Assembly (NCBI GenBank): GCA_029861485.1
Contig: JAOTZF010000128.1
Coordinates: 1 to 5,432, forward strand
Direction: 5' to 3'
DNA length: 5,432 nt
Source: Thermoleophilia bacterium
GTDB taxonomy: Bacteria > Actinomycetota > Thermoleophilia > Miltoncostaeales > Miltoncostaeaceae
Shown here: one piece after another, positions 4,158-5,432 of the stretch
Position numbering within the stretch: position 1 is the first letter of the stretch
How the letters are laid out: the number at the start of each line of letters is the position of its first letter
Position numbers and translations under genes: made by a program
Notes under the pieces: generated by a model
Told to the model about the DNA's origin: nothing
Seen by the model: only the letters and a program-made list of their open reading frames with translations
Database searches by the model: none

Positions 4158-5432
4158 TCAGCCTGATCTGACGAAGCGAGCTACCGCTTCGACATGCGGC
4201 GTCTGGGGGAACATGTCCACCGGCTGTACGTATTCGAGGCGGTAGCCGCCGTCGACGAAGCGCTTCGCGTTGTCGGCGAAGGTCGCCGGCTGGCATGAGA
4301 CATAGACGAGCACCGGTGGCACCGCCTCGAGCACCCGCCGGCACGCCCCTCCCGACAGACCGGCGCGCGGTGGGTCGACGACCACCACGTCCGGAGGCGG
4401 GAACTCGGTACCCCGCTCTCTGAGGACCACGCGCACGTCGCCGGCGATTGCCGTGTGATTCCCAACGCCATTGGCGGCCGCGTTGCGCCGAGCGTCCTCG
4501 ACCGCCGCGGCGGCAATCTCGATCGCGACGATCTCACGGGCGCCCTCGGCCAGGCAGATGCCGATGCTCCCGACACCGGCGAACAGGTCGTACACCACCT
4601 GAGTCCCATCGAGCTGCGCCGCGCGGGCCACGTGCTCATAGAGGGGCTCGGTCATGAGCGTGTTGGTCTGGAAGAACGCCTCCGCCGACAGCTCGAGCGT
4701 CACTCCCCGCACCCGCTCGCGGAAGCGGGATGAGCCCCAGACGACCCGCGTCGGCAGATCGGCGGTGGTCTCCGCGACACCATCGCTGACGGAGTGCAGC
4801 AGCCCCACCAGCTGCGGATGAGCCGTGCTCAGCGTGTCCGCGAGACGATCCACGGCCCCGTCGCATCCTGAGGAGCTCACGATGGTGACCAAGAGCTCGT
4901 CGGTGGCGATGCCTTCCCTGATCACGACGTGGCGCAGTTGGCCCGTGTGCTCACGTCGATCCCACCCGTTGAGCGCCTCGCGTCGGGCCCACGCGGCTAC
5001 CGTGTCGCGCGCTGCGTTTCCAAGAGGCGTAGCGAGCAGGCAGGCGTCAAGTCCGACCATTCGGTCCCATCGCCCCCGCTCGTGAAAGCCGAGGCACACG
5101 CCATCCTCGGAGTCGAAGGCCGAGTACTCCATCTTGTTCCGGTAGCCGAATTGGCTGACCGCGGGCTCGGTGGGCCGGACGTCCACGCGGGCCAGCCCTC
5201 CGATCCTGATGAGGTGCTCGGCGATTTGACGGCGCTTGGCCTCGAGCGTGAGCTCGTAGTCGAGATGCTGAAGCCGACAGCCGCCGCAGCGCGGCACATA
5301 CGGGCATGGTGGATCCACGCGGGCGGGTCCCGCATCCAGCACCTCAACGAGCTCCGCCTCGGCATGGCGCCGCTTGCGCTTTCGCACCCGCATCCGCACC
5401 CGGTCGCCGGGGGCGGTATCTGGGCAGAAGAT
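4158..5432 (-). CDS. TrmA/RumA-family 23S rRNA (uracil-C5) methyltransferase, 5' end outside window
   Basis: This is a SAM-dependent enzyme that methylates C5 of a uracil in RNA, most likely 23S rRNA (RlmD/RlmCD type). The frame stays open to base 5432, and the first codons read IFCPDTAPGDRVR, the end of a TRAM RNA-binding domain. The GTG at 5399 is therefore internal. Numbering from that GTG, Cys32, Cys38 and Cys41 (CPYVPRCGGC) with Cys120 (LDAC) are the 4Fe-4S ligands. FFQTN (242-246) and YDLFAGVGSIG (270-280, SAM motif I) follow, then DPPRAGL (342-348). Cys369 in VSCQPATFADN is the catalytic nucleophile and Glu404 in HVEAVARF the general base. All expected catalytic and cluster residues are present, so it should be active. 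The exact target (U1939, U747 or both) cannot be read from sequence, so I give no symbol. Confidence 0.93.
   Translation of the reverse strand: MFCPDTAPGDRVRMRVRKRKRRHAEAELVEVLDAGPARVDPPCPYVPRCGGCRLQHLDYELTLEAKRRQIAEHLIRIGGLARVDVRPTEPAVSQFGYRNKMEYSAFDSEDGVCLGFHERGRWDRMVGLDACLLATPLGNAARDTVAAWARREALNGWDRREHTGQLRHVVIREGIATDELLVTIVSSSGCDGAVDRLADTLSTAHPQLVGLLHSVSDGVAETTADLPTRVVWGSSRFRERVRGVTLELSAEAFFQTNTLMTEPLYEHVARAAQLDGTQVVYDLFAGVGSIGICLAEGAREIVAIEIAAAAVEDARRNAAANGVGNHTAIAGDVRVVLRERGTEFPPPDVVVVDPPRAGLSGGACRRVLEAVPPVLVYVSCQPATFADNAKRFVDGGYRLEYVQPVDMFPQTPHVEAVARFVRSG
4172..4191 (+). terminator. Weak hairpin at convergent gene ends
   Basis: CGAAGCG (4172-4178) and CGCTTCG (4185-4191) pair perfectly over 7 bp around AGCTAC. 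The hairpin begins 20 nt after the lytic-transglycosylase stop and lies inside the last codons of the opposing methyltransferase. It has no T-tract. It may stop or slow transcription from the + strand gene, since no other intergenic room exists. Confidence 0.25.

Noticed and set aside
4157..4172. GTCAG/CTGAC inverted repeat at the convergent stops
   Set aside because: The stem is only 5 bp with low stability and no T-tract. The neighbouring 7-bp hairpin is a better candidate.
1..5432. CRISPR array, insertion sequence, tRNA or phage-type genes
   Set aside because: No regularly spaced direct repeats, transposase or integrase motifs, or tRNA-like cloverleaf ends were noticed when reading both strands.

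Overview
The window is GC-rich, ordinary chromosomal-looking bacterial DNA with no tRNA, rRNA, CRISPR array, insertion sequence or att site that I can see. The gene set suggests a member of the Actinomycetota: a bacterial-type inositol-3-phosphate synthase, a YugP-type membrane metallopeptidase, a PimA-like glycosyltransferase and a small secreted lytic-transglycosylase-fold protein ending in WPVC. Thermoleophilia (Solirubrobacter/Gaiella relatives) is my best guess, but this is inferred from gene flavour and base composition, not proven.

Layout. Bases 3-539 (+) hold the C-terminal half of ino1, whose start lies before the window. A strong hairpin (552-584) separates it from the convergent yugP-type gene (591-1265, -). 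A 129-bp divergent intergenic region follows. Next comes a two-gene + strand unit: a GT4-like glycosyltransferase (1395-2612) and a protein with the uracil-DNA glycosylase superfamily fold (2664-3326). Bases 3327-3627 form a 301-bp gap rich in inverted repeats. It holds a DevR/NarL-type palindrome, a plausible promoter and a hairpin followed by four Ts. The gap leads into a secreted lytic-transglycosylase-like gene (3628-4152, or from 3415 if an upstream start is used). A TrmA/RumA-family 23S rRNA uracil-C5 methyltransferase (4158-5432, -) converges on it with 5 bp between the stop codons and runs off the right edge inside its TRAM domain.

Function. Ino1 supplies inositol phosphate for phosphatidylinositol or other inositol compounds. 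The neighbouring GT4 protein resembles the PimA branch, which would fit inositol-lipid glycosylation, but its donor-site residues are altered. The UDG-fold protein has lost essentially all recognisable catalytic and Fe-S residues of family 4 UDGs. These two adjacent, apparently degenerate enzymes are the least explained genes here. The 3327-3627 leader is the least explained non-coding stretch. I found no clear multi-gene defence or mobile system.
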